A DNA stretch of 64,000 nt, from NCBI GenBank assembly GCA_947561715.1, contig OX387197.1, positions 6,073,001 to 6,137,000 of the forward strand, in the 5' to 3' direction. The notes beneath the pieces were generated by a model. The model did not search any database and had not been told where the DNA came from. It saw only the letters and a program-made list of their open reading frames with translations. Positions 46,117-57,896 of this stretch are shown here, in pieces. Position numbers and translations under genes: made by a program. Numbering within the stretch: the first letter of the stretch is position 1; every line of letters starts with the position of its first letter. The stretch comes from Ascidia mentula (lineage: Eukaryota; Chordata; Ascidiacea; Phlebobranchia; Ascidiidae).

Positions 46117-49112
46117 TCAATCTTTGCATTGACCGGTTCGTTGGATTCGTGCTTTTAACAACTCTGGCGACACCTTGCGGAGATTTGTGGCTAGTCCAAC
46201 GTAAGCCATAAGGTCAATGAAAGCAGTCGCGACGTTGAAGCGCGTTCCTAATTCGCTGGAACTGTAGTCGTACGGAAAGACATGGTGGTAATTGTGAAAA
46301 CCTTCGCCTGGTAAAATAAAATTGTGTTATTTCGTGCAGAGAATGGCGACCATAGCTCCAATATAGAGATTGAATAAAATTTTCTGCAACCAGTCAGATT
46401 AACTTCAGAGAAGGCAGGCAAAAATGTAAATTTTTCGTACCTAAACCAAACAATGATACGAAAAGGTTATCGACAGGCTTGATGTTTTTGTCGTAAGGTC
46501 GGTCTCCCCACATATGGGCTACACTATTTATTGACCATGTGACATTCACAACAACGCAGTATCTGAGTGCGTTCATAAGAAACGACATGACCATTGTTTC
46601 TCCCCAAAGTAGAGGCACAACTGGAATACAGAAATGGTGTAAAATTTAGCCACAAACTTGCCTGTAAACAACTACGCAAAATAATTTAAAGCTTTCTAAT
46701 TTCAAAACTGACCTGTAGGAAGTATTACACTCATTGACCAAATGCAACTTTTGAAGTATCTAAAAATAAGTTTTTCATTTAAACATAACATATTTTTTAA
46801 AAGAAAAAACATTTAAAAAAAAACTTGCTCCAAACTAAAAGCTCACTTGCGTTGGAACATAACAATCTGGTCGTCGTAGAGATCGCTGAGACCAACAGTT
46901 TTTCCCTTACTTAACACATCCGGGTGTTTTTTAACCATAAGCCAACCAACGTGACAGAAGAAAAATCCCCGGAGTGAATTGTGAGGGTCGGCATCCGTTT
47001 CAGAAAACTTATGGTGGGTTCTATGGTCTCGTACCCACTCAAATAACGAGCTCTAAATAAAAAAATTGAACAGAAATTAAAGAAAATTTTGTGAATGTAT
47101 ATAAATTCGTAATGCCTGAGTACAAACCTTACCTGGTAAGACATCGAGTGACAAAGAAACAAAAAGATACGAAGAGGAAGTTTTGCTTGATAGGATCGGT
47201 GACACCAATACCGGTGCGCCCCAGCAGTAACACCCAGCCCTGATAGTAAGTATATCACTATTCCTGTGAAACAACACATTGCAGGTATGTAATACGTTCT
47301 CTCGCGATGGTTTTCTCATGCACATCATGAAAAACACACAAAATTTTACTTGTAACATTAATTGCAGTGTTAATGATTCTGGTTGTTTTCCAGCAAACAA
47401 GTGTAGTAAATAACACTCACCCCACAAAATTGTATGGGTCATCACTTTGTGCAGGTTCAGCAAAGCATAGAGACCTGTGGCATGGATGGCAAATATGGCG
47501 AAGACGTGTGTCCAAATAATTTCTTGCTGATATTTTGCGTCTTCAGTCAACGGCTGGTTCATTATTTCATCTCTGTATCATCACAAATAAACATATAGTC
47601 GAATACGTTTTCAAAATAGTTGACAAGTTCTCTTCAATTTAGGGTATTTACGAAAAGCAGATGGTCGCTTTCACAAGCATGAACAAAAACTGTTAGAATG
47701 AATTGTAGCCAATTTAATGCCTTTTAATTTTAATATCCCTTCATTAAAGGCGGTAAACGTGTATGTTCTTAGCATATGCAATAAAGTAAGTAATGGAGGA
47801 AACGTCATACCTTTGAGGTTTTCTCTCCATGGTCGTAGAAGTAGTTCAAAACGACGAAAGGTAAATGCTTTCTCGCAAGTCTCAATGTCTAAATTAGTGA
47901 TCCGACTGAAAACAAAACGATGCATTTGCATGTTAAAAGTATTGGTGTGATCTTGTGATGATGTAAACAGATAAAGCGTTTCTCTGTGTTGCAAGATTTT
48001 GCATAAACTTCTGTGCAATCGGCGTACAATTTCTTGTAAAGGTTTGGTAGATACTTTTCGCCACAAATAAGCTTAGTAACACCTGATAAACCTCACTCAT
48101 TGGTGGAAAAAAGACATATAAACCATCCTGTTCTGACCATTGAATAACAAAAAAATTATGTAAATGTAATATGATGCAGATTGATGATCTAAAACAACAG
48201 AACTACATTGTTTCCAGATTACGGTGCTGCAATTTACAGACCTACCTTCAAAATTAAAAATCTACGCACTACTGTTAAGTGCAGTTTAATTTTCTTTCCA
48301 GAAAAATCTACATTGGCTATGATTGTCAACCACAGCACCAGCCGCAAATTGTATACATTGCACGATAACCGGATGTTTCTGCACGATAATGCATCCTGCT
48401 AAACGGACGTCTAACCTTCAATCCATGCAAAAACGTCTTCTAATTACAATTATGAATCAAAACACACTGGTGCTTTTAAAGTTGCATTTGTAACTTGATA
48501 ATCGTTGGATTTGTTTACTTCCTGATGTCTTCTGGTCCCACCAAATCTATTGTATTTAGTTACTACAAGAACGGTGTTACCCGCTATCGACTGCCGGTAT
48601 GCAAGCGTTGAATATATTTTCTTAGTTTGATAAAAGTCACGCGTGAATAAACACAACGATGCTCCTGAACAAATTATTGTCTTTTCTTAAAATATTCCAT
48701 GCACAGGTCTTATCGAACGAATATCGACCGACGCAGGCAACGTTAACTTCAGTCTCTCAGTTATCAATGAATTAGTCTGAATGACCAAACATCATGTAGA
48801 CTGCAACACATCAGGTATCCCAGAGCAGAGGAAACAATTTACACCCAATAATGGACTAGCACTTAACGTTTCACATGTGAAACAGGATTGGCTCAAAAAT
48901 TTAGCTTGATCGTTGTACGTTCCTCCCCGCCGAATATAAGCCTTCACAATTAAGTTTTCGGCGAAGTCTGGGTCAAGAAAACACAATTAATGACACAAAA
49001 GACGCATACAAACACAAAAGAAATGGAAAAGGTAAGCCACCCTGGTTACAGCGATTGTTCAGCTACACAAGGTGTGGTTAAGTTTGGATATATGTGGGCA
49101 GGTGTATCATTT
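46032..49112. repeat. Segmental duplication, copy 2 (desaturase 2 and upstream DNA)
   Basis: This is the second copy of 41811-44938. It ends at TGTATCATTT, after which the sequence is unrelated and the C-type lectin exon is absent. Confidence 0.9.
46117..47830 (-). CDS. scd: Stearoyl-CoA (delta-9) desaturase 2, 308 aa
   Basis: Exons are 47830-47811, 47572-47421, 47263-47133, 47052-46847, 46759-46713, 46620-46441 and 46307-46117, with the same lengths as desaturase 1. All histidine boxes are identical. Differences visible by eye include MERKPQR for MDRKPQR, TEDAKYQQE for TEDAKHRQE, and DPHNSLRG for DPHNSHRG. The Leu here replaces a His next to the second membrane-flanking region and not a metal ligand. 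Both copies look functional. Their introns are also alike, so the duplication is recent at the DNA level and not a retrocopy. Confidence 0.92.
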
Positions 49113-49206
49113 AATTCGGCAGTTTCTACGGTCTGCTCTGCCTGTGATGTTTTATGTAAACGATCACGTAACGTTTACTAGCACTACATACAATGCACGT
49201 GTCGCA

Positions 49207-49525
49207 AACAAGTTTAGTGCATATGCCACGCCATGACAACTTTGCGTAAAACTAAAGGTACATCCACAACAAACATATATCGAAAGTTTTACGGTTGTAC
49301 GTCAACTGAAAAATGTAGAAAACTGCACGAAAAGTAACGGCCACCAAAAATCGTAAACCTTTTGCGCTGAGGAGAAAAGGACATCATATAAGGCGCTTGC
49401 GTCGAAAAAATGCGTTGTTTAGATAGGAGAGAGCGCCTCTTTTTGCAGATATCGAATAGTTTCAAACATAGGAGAATCCACAGATTACGTTACCTTAAAG
49501 GTCAGGACAGGGTTTTGCATCACAC
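49207..49525. repeat. Dispersed repeat (copy near 49.3 kb)
   Basis: It matches 58705-58990 over most of its length (for example AACTGCACGAAAAGTA, ATATCGAATAGTTTCAAACA and GGAGAATCCACAGATTACG), and its beginning matches 9621-9710. It is an unclassified mobile element or repeat. One end is sharp at AGTGCAT. Confidence 0.65.
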
Positions 49526-51387
49526 AAAAATTTGTCATTGTGACGTCACGAATCAAAGGCTTATTTGTCCCAAATTAACGGAAGACCATAGGGTATAGCA
49601 GAAACGACATAACTGTAGGACGTGTAGGTGGACAAAACGACAATGCTAAACTAACGGTTTGTCTCTGTCGTGTTTTCAAAAGTTCATGTATCACGTTAGC
49701 GATCATAAATGCTGTAACAACAAGAACACCCTGTCCCAGTAATTCACGACTGAAGCGCCTTCTATGACGTCTCGCAACAATATCTCGCTTTCGCACGATT
49801 TTGCTCGCAGCGGCAAAAGTGCGACTTTGATCAGCTGTTTTTCAGAAACCAGTCGTCGTATCAAGCTACTTTTTTCGCCAAAAATGTTCTAAAGTTATGT
49901 ACATTTCTTAGTTTGATTATTAACATGTTTTATTTTTACGTGTCATATGCACTTTAAGAGTTTGACGTATCGACCTGAGCAACCGAGCTCAGTAATTATG
50001 TCGAACCTGGCAGTGAGCTTAGTGTTTTCAACAGCTATGGAAAGTAGTACTGGAAAATGTCTCGGTGATTGGACTGTGCTGTTATGTGGTGTGCATAACC
50101 TGTGGTTGGACAGTGGAAAGAGGAAGTTTTTAATTTTGAAAGAGTTGAACGTGTCGGATAGAGCACGGAAAACACAGTCATTGTGGATGCTGATGATGAT
50201 GTTCAGCTGTGCGAGGCGTTGACAGGTGTTGGACGAGTTTACAGGATGTAGGTTCCTTACAGCAATTCTATAGATACTTGGTATTGCGGAAAAAAGCCGT
50301 CCGTAGACCATAGGATACGTTTGAGTAAATAAAACATTTGTTTTCTTCTGATAATGAAACTACCCATTGCAAGGGTCTTACATAGCAATGCAAATTTGTA
50401 TTTCAAAACTACAATATCTGTTGCGCTCTCCTTGGTAGTGCAGGTGGGCACGACTCATTGCGTCCGGACAGTGCAACAGGGAAATTCATTCAATAGTCGC
50501 AACGCGCAACCCACTTCCGTGAAAACGAACAAATCTGCTTTATTCTGAAGAAGCTGCGGTTTCTACATAAACAGTTGAAGAATTAGCGACCAAAAGCAAA
50601 CACAGAGAAATAAGCAAATTCTGCTTACCAAATTATTGTAGAACCAGAGGTACAAATTTCGGGAGGTTTCAGATCAACCTATCAGCGGAAAACAATGTCA
50701 ATTAAATTATCCTTATGCAATAGGCTATTCAAATTGAATATAAATTTACAGTAAGTCAGCAGCACGGGTAGACAATAACAAGTCGACAACAGTGGCAGGC
50801 AGCAGTGTTCCACTAAGACAAAGGTACGTGTGACTCAACAATGGCACATTGAGTGACGCCAAACAACCACAACACAGATAACACACTCACAGCATACAAG
50901 TGGCGATGTATGTGCGACCTATGTTGCTTTGCATGAAGCTGAGAAAGATACGTTTGTGACAGGAAAGTTTTAGATGTATTTGTTCGATGTTAGCAACTTT
51001 AAGTCATAAAAGAATTATAGGAAAAACGCTTTTTTGTCCTTTTCGGCCCCCGGTTTTGTGGAAGCAACCTCTACTTTGTAACAACACGTCTTTTTGCATG
51101 GTTGAGTCACTGCATTTTTGCTCATATTATGTTTACCACAAGCGCCTTATGTGGTTTCGCGTGTTTTCGATGTAATTCGGAGTGCTCGTGCCTCTGGCAG
51201 TTTTATCATCGGTTTCTGCTGTAGATTTAACTACGCTGTCTGAAATACGGACGCACGCCAAACTCCAGATCGTGTAATAATAAATGAATGCAAAACGAAC
51301 AGTTACTAGATAGTTGCATCGTTGGAATTACTTCCTTTTCAATGATTCAATTACAAGTGCTAAACTTTTACACCAATCGCCAAAATA
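49526..51387. other. Intergenic DNA
   Basis: Only short frames occur, the longest being 49943-50311 on the minus strand, without a recognisable domain. I see no gene. Confidence 0.45.
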
Positions 51388-51743
51388 GGCGTACTCTTAT
51401 ATGCGCAATAATAAGCAATGAGAGCTGCAGACAGGTGTACACACTGTTTCGACCTGTAAGGTCTCAGTGTAGCTGGTGACCATGCTGGTTGCACATGCTA
51501 GCTGGTAGACTAGCAGGCACACAGATTTCCACTTTGTGGTACCTTACGGGCAATCGTCGATATGTTAGGTACCAAACTATAGGTACCAATCAACACAGAC
51601 GAGTCGAATAGCACCACAAAGTGGAAATCTGTGTGCCTGCTAGTCTACCAGCTAGCATGTGCAACCAGCATGGTCACCAGCTGCACTGATGAGACCTTAC
51701 AGGTCGAAACAGTGTGTACACCTGTCTGCAGGCGTACTCTTAT
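51388..51743. mobile_element. Foldback element with 116-119 bp arms
   Basis: The left arm is 51425-51540 and the right arm 51613-51731. They are inverse complements with essentially one 3-nt indel and one mismatch, around a 72-nt centre that itself contains GGTACC pairs. GGCGTACTCTTAT flanks it on both sides (51388-51400 and 51731-51743), which looks like a 13-bp target duplication. The near-perfect arms imply a recent event. Confidence 0.75.
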
Positions 51744-52611
51744 TGTGCAATTTTGAAGTAAAATCCCAACGGACAAATTTGACACTCTGCATGTCTTCTC
51801 CTGCACGCGTGATGCAACGTAAACAAGTACAGAAGACAAGAAAACACTACGACGCTACTTCCTTTAATGTTGGAGTTCCATATACAATGCTTTGTGCACA
51901 TGCCCGATGCACCGCAAGGATGCTCGTTGGATTACTGTCATTACTGACAAACGCTATGGCAGACGTACGTTTCAAATTAAAGTGTTTCCCCTGGGTGGTA
52001 AAGATTTGGAACCGAAGCTAGTAGAAAATGTTTAATTTATGTTACAAGCACACCTAAATTTGATCCCGGCACTCCACTAAGAACACTATAAATTAGGAAA
52101 ATCTACAATGTGGTTTCACCACTCACCTGATGCAAAGATCAATCTTCGGTAGGTAGATGTTGCGCCGTGAGCATTGCGAACAGTGGTTTAGGTTTAAAGT
52201 GATAATAAATTTTGAAAATGTCGTTTTGAAAAGGTGACTAATGTTTAGTGGCAAATTGGCACTATGCGATTCAGCGATTCAACATTTTTCCTTTAACTCG
52301 CAGTCAAATTTACTGTAAAACTGAGTGTCTCCATCTTACGCTGTATTTGCTTCAATGTATGACTATGATTGGACTTTCCCGGCGTCACTGCTACATCCCC
52401 GAGCTAACAAAGCGTAAAACCCCAAAACGGCTGTTGAGTCATGCTGTAGCAATGAACTGACACCGCTGAGTTCAAAACAAAAAGCGAAAGCAGCGAGTTG
52501 CCGCGAACACATTGTACATTTAGATAACCATGTAATGTTTGGTTGCTAAGATTTGAGTTATGGTGAGGATGGTAATAAAATATGTTACTTTATATGTATT
52601 TTATTTCGAAC
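51744..52611. other. Intergenic DNA upstream of the first NTase-TPR gene
   Basis: No gene is supported. Frames that cross the foldback arms are artefacts of the inverted repeat. Confidence 0.45.
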
Positions 52612-52794
52612 TCGTTTCAATTATGCACCGGATGTTTGCAAAGTTCTCAGTTTGCATGTTATGTATATTTGGTTATGAACCATATAGTTTCTTTGTTGTA
52701 ACATAAACAAAACTATCATTACTACTGTCTTACAGACCTCAATATACAAATGTGATAAGAAAGTTTCGCGGTCAGTACTTTGATTGTTGCCACA
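52612..52794 (+). promoter_or_regulatory. Upstream and 5' UTR region shared by both NTase-TPR genes
   Basis: It matches 59336-59512 closely. Both contain a pyrimidine/AG acceptor about 60 nt before the ATG (CTACTGTCTTACAG ending at 52735; TTTCTTTCAG ending at 59453). A 5' UTR exon joined by cis- or spliced-leader trans-splicing is likely. Confidence 0.5.
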
Positions 52795-55700
52795 ATGGAA
52801 GTAAGTGGTGAGGAAGACGAGCTTGTGCAATTATTGAAGAACAATTGTTTTCCAAACGGAAAAGAAAAATGCCCCGCTGAGTCGGTCGAAATATTCCACG
52901 GACTGGGAAAAATTTACCGCCAAAAAAGTCCCGACAAAATTTCCCTTATTCAGAGTGCAGCTTTGTTTAATGCTGCGATAGTGAGAAAGCCCGATGCCGA
53001 ACACGTCAAAGAAAGTTTAGAGGAACTGTGCTCACACACTTTGGTCTTGTCAAACGCTGTGAATCAATCAAATTTGTTAAATCTGGCATCTGACTTTAAA
53101 AAAGAATTTGATTTGCTTAGAATGCAAGTCAACGACGACCTGAACAGCCTCGAAAACATGCAGGAAGGTTTGACAGCAGGTGAACGCCACAAATTTGAAT
53201 CTCAACGAATCAACGACATCCAAGTGATACAAGAGAATATTTCAGTAACGTTTGGAGATATTATGAAACGAATCGCGGAACGCTGTGTAGTAGGACTCGG
53301 AAAACCTCCTTGCCAATACGCCTTAGTCGGCATGGGATCGCTCGCAAAACGGGAGGTGACGCCTTACTCCGATTTCGAGTGCATTATTATACTTGAAGAT
53401 CAGCCAGAAACTAATATGGCGACAAATGTTGAATATTTTCGGTGGTTTGCGGTTGTTTTTCAAATGATTCTGATCAACTTTGGAGAGACACTTGTGCCGT
53501 GTGTCGCTGTCCCGACTTTAAATAACGCTTACAACAACGACCCCGCTGTGAAGAAAAAGTACAGGTGGTTTTACGATGCTTACACTCCGTCTGGTATATC
53601 TTTCGACGGAATGGTCCCTTTTGCTTGCAAATCTCCCCTTGGTCGTCAGCAGTACACTGACGCTAAACCATGGAAGACTGAGCTGATTAGAACAGTAAGC
53701 GACATGCTTGAATACCTGAGTAGAGACGAAGATCTCAAAAACGGTTATCACATAGCTGACATGCTAACGAAGACATGTTTCGTACAAGGAGATGAAACGG
53801 TTTATGATAAATTTTGCAATGGAGTATGCTTGGAGTTGGAAACGTATCTAAAGTCTGATGGGTCACTGAGGGATGTCTATATGTCCAAAATCTTGAGCGA
53901 GTTTCGTGAGGACTACGACAAGTTCAATTTTCTGCTCAACGCTATGAAAATTCAATTAGCTACTCAAGTAGACGTGAAAAAGTTTGTGTTCAGAACTCCA
54001 ACATTGGCAGTCGCGTCCCTGGGACGATATCACGGCATTCATGACTTTTCTTGTAATGAAATTGTCAGCTTACTGACGGAGAAACAAATTCTCACCACGT
54101 CAGATGCACACAAGATAAAATACACTTTGGCTGTTTCTTGTGAGCTGCGTCAAAAGGTTTACTGCGAGCGCAGCGCACAAAACGACAACTATGGTCGCAA
54201 TGGCAGAAGTTTTCTTTTCGCAAACGATAGCAAGGCAACAACTCAACACCTTGAGATTTTGGTGGGAAAACAGGCCCTGAGGAATTGTCTTGAAACAGGG
54301 CTCATATTACAAGAACTTACTTACGGACACTTTTACCTGAACTGGTCTTTGGACTTTCAAACTAACGTTTTGCTGTTTCCTTATGACTTATGCGTCTTGG
54401 ACATGTTAGGAGTGTCGATATCCGAAGTTAAAACATTGGTGGAAACAAAGTACATCGACAATAACGAGTTGCGCTTTATTGGCGAGGTCAATACAGATGT
54501 ATGGCTCGTGGGGCACGTTAACGAGATTTTTCCCGAAAAAGCGATGCAGTTTGCCTCAAAAATACTGAATCAATACGAAAGCAATGAAGATGCGCAAACC
54601 GATTTTTCCTTGCAATGTCGAGTTTATTTGTCCGTGGCGACATCATATTTCACAATGAAACATTTTGAAAAATGTCACAAAAGCCTAGAAAAGGCATTGC
54701 ATGCGATTGAATTAGACGAAAACAGTTCGGAAAATCACGGCAACTTGTATTTGTTGATGACCTTGAGCGTGATGCATATCTGCTACAAAGAAACAGGGAA
54801 ACCACTAGAAGCGCTAGAGGCCACAGAGAGAATTTTGCGCTTGACGAAACTTTACAAGTGTGATCTTATTCCCGAGCAGTTTTACTACAACACCTTGGAA
54901 GCAAAATCTGATTTACTCAAGAATCTAAAACTGACTGAAGAAGCAGTTGCATGTCTTAATCAATGCGTTGAGTGGCGAAGAAGAGTGGCCGCCGACCCAG
55001 GACGCGACAACTTCTGGTGCCAGTACCAGTTGGGACTTTATTGTTGTTTTGTGGATATGAAACGCCCAGACTATTGGATCAAAGTCGCACTGCAGCTTGT
55101 TACAGGAAATCCGAGTGACCGCTTCGAGGGTGGGGATCTCTTGCTATACGCCTGCGCCACAGCCTTTCTTCTGCGGACGCCTCAGCAGGGTGTGGAATTT
55201 TGCCGCAATTTCAAGCCGCAATTGCACGCCTGTTTCGCCAACAGCGAGGTCCCGGTTCACAGTCCAAGAATTACCGAAAATCTTGGTAAAGTTACTGATC
55301 CCGGCACAGACTTCGTCGGTTATACGTTCGGAAGCTTTTTAAGCCTCTATGGAGAATGTTTGTACAAACAACAAATGTATGAAGAAGGGTTGGCGATACT
55401 GCAGGAAGCCAAGGAGCAGTTTCAGAAAGAACCGTTTGCTAATCCTGAACACGTTGAGTTCAATGAAATGCTCTTCAGCGGTTGCCAGGATAAAATATCA
55501 GCAAAAGCTCGATATAAGTCATGCACTTCCTTAGAGTGGAAATTGATTAAAGTTCTTGTGGGTTCCATTAGCAACTATGACCGTATAAAATCCCTTAACA
55601 TTGTAGAAGATCTCGTGCAAGAAAAAAGCTTCAAAGAGGCATATCTAAAGATTATGGAGACTCGTGCTATGTCGTGCACATCTTTTGACGATATAGACAC

Positions 55701-56361
55701 ACAGTTCCTACTTAATTTGGCACGATGTTACCATGAATTCGGTCGCCAAAATGAAGCGATATCTGTTTGCGAATGCGCCATTGATATTAGAAGACAAATT
55801 GCACAAAACCCTTGCGATGACAAAACGTTGTGTGCCCTCACCATTCTGCTCAACGACTCACACAGACAGCTCGGTTGTTCGCCAGTGAAAACGCACAATT
55901 TAACCCCACTAGTGTCTGTGCACGCCTTCAATCTAATGGTAAAGGACACAGTAAAATCAAACATAGTTCTGACACAACACAACAGAACCGTAAACTTCTT
56001 TGATACGTTGGTCATTAAATTTGAGAACCTGTTCCAACTGATCGTCGATACCCAATCACACCAAGAAACCATGTCGCTTACTAGAGTATACGCCACCTTC
56101 TATTCTATAAAGAACGCTTTGAAGCTCATGGATTACAACAACGCTAGATTGAAGGCGGTTGAAATGCAGAAAGAGATATTGAGTGGAAATACACAATTTG
56201 CCACACAATTGAGCATGATTTCATTCTCACTTCAACTGATCCTAGGCAAGCTGGCTGTTGTGAAAGGAACCAGAATCGACGACAAGGAGTTTAATTGTGA
56301 ATTGATTGTTAATGAGAAATTGGTAGAAACGTGGGGTGTATATATGAAAAAATTCGAATAG
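52795..56361 (+). CDS. Nucleotidyltransferase-TPR protein 1, 1188 aa, single exon
   Basis: One uninterrupted frame starts at ATG 52795 (context CACAATGG, MEVSGEEDELVQLL). The extension upstream has no ATG. Residues 175-199 read YALVGMGSLAKREVTPYSDFE followed by CIII. This is the GS...R.E..P.SD.E nucleotidyltransferase signature of the GlnD/DUF294 type, with S182, D193 and E195 as candidate catalytic or metal-binding residues. DGMVPFACKSPLGR (271-284) probably belongs to the same domain. About residue 606 onward is helical and repeat-like, with TPR-type units near 606-639, 649-684, 695-730, 844-879, 967-1001 and 1096-1130. GlnD in bacteria uridylylates PII; the substrate of animal members is unknown to me. 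No signal peptide or membrane segment is seen, so it is probably cytosolic. AATAAA lies at 56688-56693. Confidence 0.85.
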   Translation: MEVSGEEDELVQLLKNNCFPNGKEKCPAESVEIFHGLGKIYRQKSPDKISLIQSAALFNAAIVRKPDAEHVKESLEELCSHTLVLSNAVNQSNLLNLASDFKKEFDLLRMQVNDDLNSLENMQEGLTAGERHKFESQRINDIQVIQENISVTFGDIMKRIAERCVVGLGKPPCQYALVGMGSLAKREVTPYSDFECIIILEDQPETNMATNVEYFRWFAVVFQMILINFGETLVPCVAVPTLNNAYNNDPAVKKKYRWFYDAYTPSGISFDGMVPFACKSPLGRQQYTDAKPWKTELIRTVSDMLEYLSRDEDLKNGYHIADMLTKTCFVQGDETVYDKFCNGVCLELETYLKSDGSLRDVYMSKILSEFREDYDKFNFLLNAMKIQLATQVDVKKFVFRTPTLAVASLGRYHGIHDFSCNEIVSLLTEKQILTTSDAHKIKYTLAVSCELRQKVYCERSAQNDNYGRNGRSFLFANDSKATTQHLEILVGKQALRNCLETGLILQELTYGHFYLNWSLDFQTNVLLFPYDLCVLDMLGVSISEVKTLVETKYIDNNELRFIGEVNTDVWLVGHVNEIFPEKAMQFASKILNQYESNEDAQTDFSLQCRVYLSVATSYFTMKHFEKCHKSLEKALHAIELDENSSENHGNLYLLMTLSVMHICYKETGKPLEALEATERILRLTKLYKCDLIPEQFYYNTLEAKSDLLKNLKLTEEAVACLNQCVEWRRRVAADPGRDNFWCQYQLGLYCCFVDMKRPDYWIKVALQLVTGNPSDRFEGGDLLLYACATAFLLRTPQQGVEFCRNFKPQLHACFANSEVPVHSPRITENLGKVTDPGTDFVGYTFGSFLSLYGECLYKQQMYEEGLAILQEAKEQFQKEPFANPEHVEFNEMLFSGCQDKISAKARYKSCTSLEWKLIKVLVGSISNYDRIKSLNIVEDLVQEKSFKEAYLKIMETRAMSCTSFDDIDTQFLLNLARCYHEFGRQNEAISVCECAIDIRRQIAQNPCDDKTLCALTILLNDSHRQLGCSPVKTHNLTPLVSVHAFNLMVKDTVKSNIVLTQHNRTVNFFDTLVIKFENLFQLIVDTQSHQETMSLTRVYATFYSIKNALKLMDYNNARLKAVEMQKEILSGNTQFATQLSMISFSLQLILGKLAVVKGTRIDDKEFNCELIVNEKLVETWGVYMKKFE

Positions 56362-56687
56362 CCGTAACGTAGCTGTCCTATAGTATTGTTTTGTTTGGAT
56401 TGCTTGCATTGAGAATTATTGCTTCTAAAGTCGCCTTTTCTGCAATCAATGGCACACAAACTATCTAGAATATGTGCTGGAGAATTATTATCTGTTACAA
56501 ATGCATTTATCGGCCCTTTTTCTTTTATAAACTTTAGGCCTACGGTTTGTTGTGATTCCGTTTGGTAACAGTTCTTTTTTATTTTGATCGTGCAACTGTC
56601 CTATAATTATTTTACTTTAAAAATGATATTTGAACAGTCCATTAACAAAACACGGGGTTTGTAAATAATGTGAGTGTAACCTGGTAA

Positions 56688-56693
56688 AATAAA
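56688..56693 (+). terminator. Poly(A) signal of NTase-TPR gene 1
   Basis: AATAAA about 330 bp after the stop, followed by T/G-rich sequence. Confidence 0.5.
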
Positions 56694-56699
56694 GATACG

Positions 56700-57026
56700 A
56701 TTTGCTATGAGTCTGTCGTGTGACGCGTTATGAAACCAATTGGAAGCAGGTCTAAGAAAGGAAGTTTCTCATTATAATCTTTGTGCTGACTGTCATAACA
56801 TAGGTAATTTTTTTGCGACATAACGAGACCAGCGAAAATGTCAAAACTATATTAAGAAATAGGAATTATTACGTACTTTTACAGTCTATAAATAGAAACT
56901 TGCATTCCTCAAACAGTGAGTACTGCTACACCTATCCATTTATTCCAACAGTTGTTGATCGCTCGGCAAAGTGTGCGCTTAAACACCAATGCACCTTGGC
57001 CACAATGTACCCCACAAAACCGCTGA
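56700..57026. other. Intergenic DNA
   Basis: No gene supported. Confidence 0.4.
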
Positions 57027-57100
57027 GCTCCTGAAGCTCATGTTGGTAGAGCGTTGGATCTTGTTAACCCAGGGTCGTGAGTTCAAACCTCACTGGAAGC
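57027..57100 (+). repeat. tRNA-like SINE head (Asn-type, GTT)
   Basis: The 74-nt segment folds like a tRNA. It has a GCTC/GAGC D-arm, an enlarged anticodon loop containing TTGTTAA, and a perfect GTGAG/CTCAC T-arm with the TTCAAAC loop. The acceptor pairs GCTCCTG with TGGAAGC at most positions. The oversized anticodon loop and lack of flanking tRNA signals suggest a tRNA-derived SINE, with the body continuing into about 57101-57290, and not a working tRNA gene. Confidence 0.6.
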
Positions 57101-57531
57101 TTGATATTGTATATCTCTCTCCGACTTGTCGGGAAAAAGAGGCGGATCCAGCTTGGCTGCATTTCCAGTGAACCTTCATCCAGCCAAAATACTTTTCTGC
57201 AATCATAACTGCCACATTTTTGTAAAATGATATGTCGTAAGGCTTTAGCTACACTGATAAGAGCCCATGTAAGACAAACCATTTCCAAGTAGACTGAATG
57301 GCGGTAAAATTTACCTTCAATTTGTCCATAATGTTAAATGAAACGATTTCAAAGAAAATGACGCAATTAGTGGGTGCTACAACAAACCATTCATTGCTCA
57401 TGCATAGTGAACAGGACATCTATAGGTACCGTGAGAAATTGTATCACATCAGCTGTGCAAATTCTGTCACCGCACAAAGGTAACTGATTCTGCTACGATC
57501 TTTGTTAACGAGCAGACAGCTTTGGCGTTCA

Positions 57532-57690
57532 TATTCAAGTGGACTAATATTTGGAGATTATTTGAATGTGAGGCCAACATTTATCATTTTCCCAAGTGCA
57601 CAAACTAAATTACAAACATGCATGTTTAGTATTAGATAAAAATTAATGAATCAAAGACTAGCAGTTTACGTGCTGGGCTCACCAGCAGGG
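57532..57690. repeat. Array-derived segment matching 1653-1800
   Basis: It shares TGGACTAATATTTGGAGATT and the following 130 bp with the unit 1-specific region upstream of gene A1. It is followed by 200 bp found nowhere else in the window and then by a unit 2/3-type segment. Confidence 0.7.
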
Positions 57691-57896
57691 CAACCAGCAA
57701 ACCGTATTAAAAACCACACCTACGACCGACTAACACGTAACGCAACCACTAGGAGCGCATCAGAGCACAACCGTCGTAATAAAAGTGTAACCTATTGCGC
57801 AACGGGCAATATTCTTCGCTTGGATTATCAACAAATGTTGCTGGAAGACATATAGATTGTTCAGCATCCAAACACATTCAACCAACCGTGCTTATT

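Noticed and set aside
51659-52021. 120-codon ORF overlapping the foldback
   Set aside because: A third of it is the inverted-repeat arm, and the rest has no domain.
52780-52794. Longer start for the NTase-TPR protein
   Set aside because: The extension begins at TTG, not ATG; the first ATG with good context is at 52795 (and 59513 in the paralogue).
57027-57100. Functional tRNA-Asn gene
   Set aside because: The anticodon loop is two bases too long and the acceptor stem has mismatches; a SINE head fits better.
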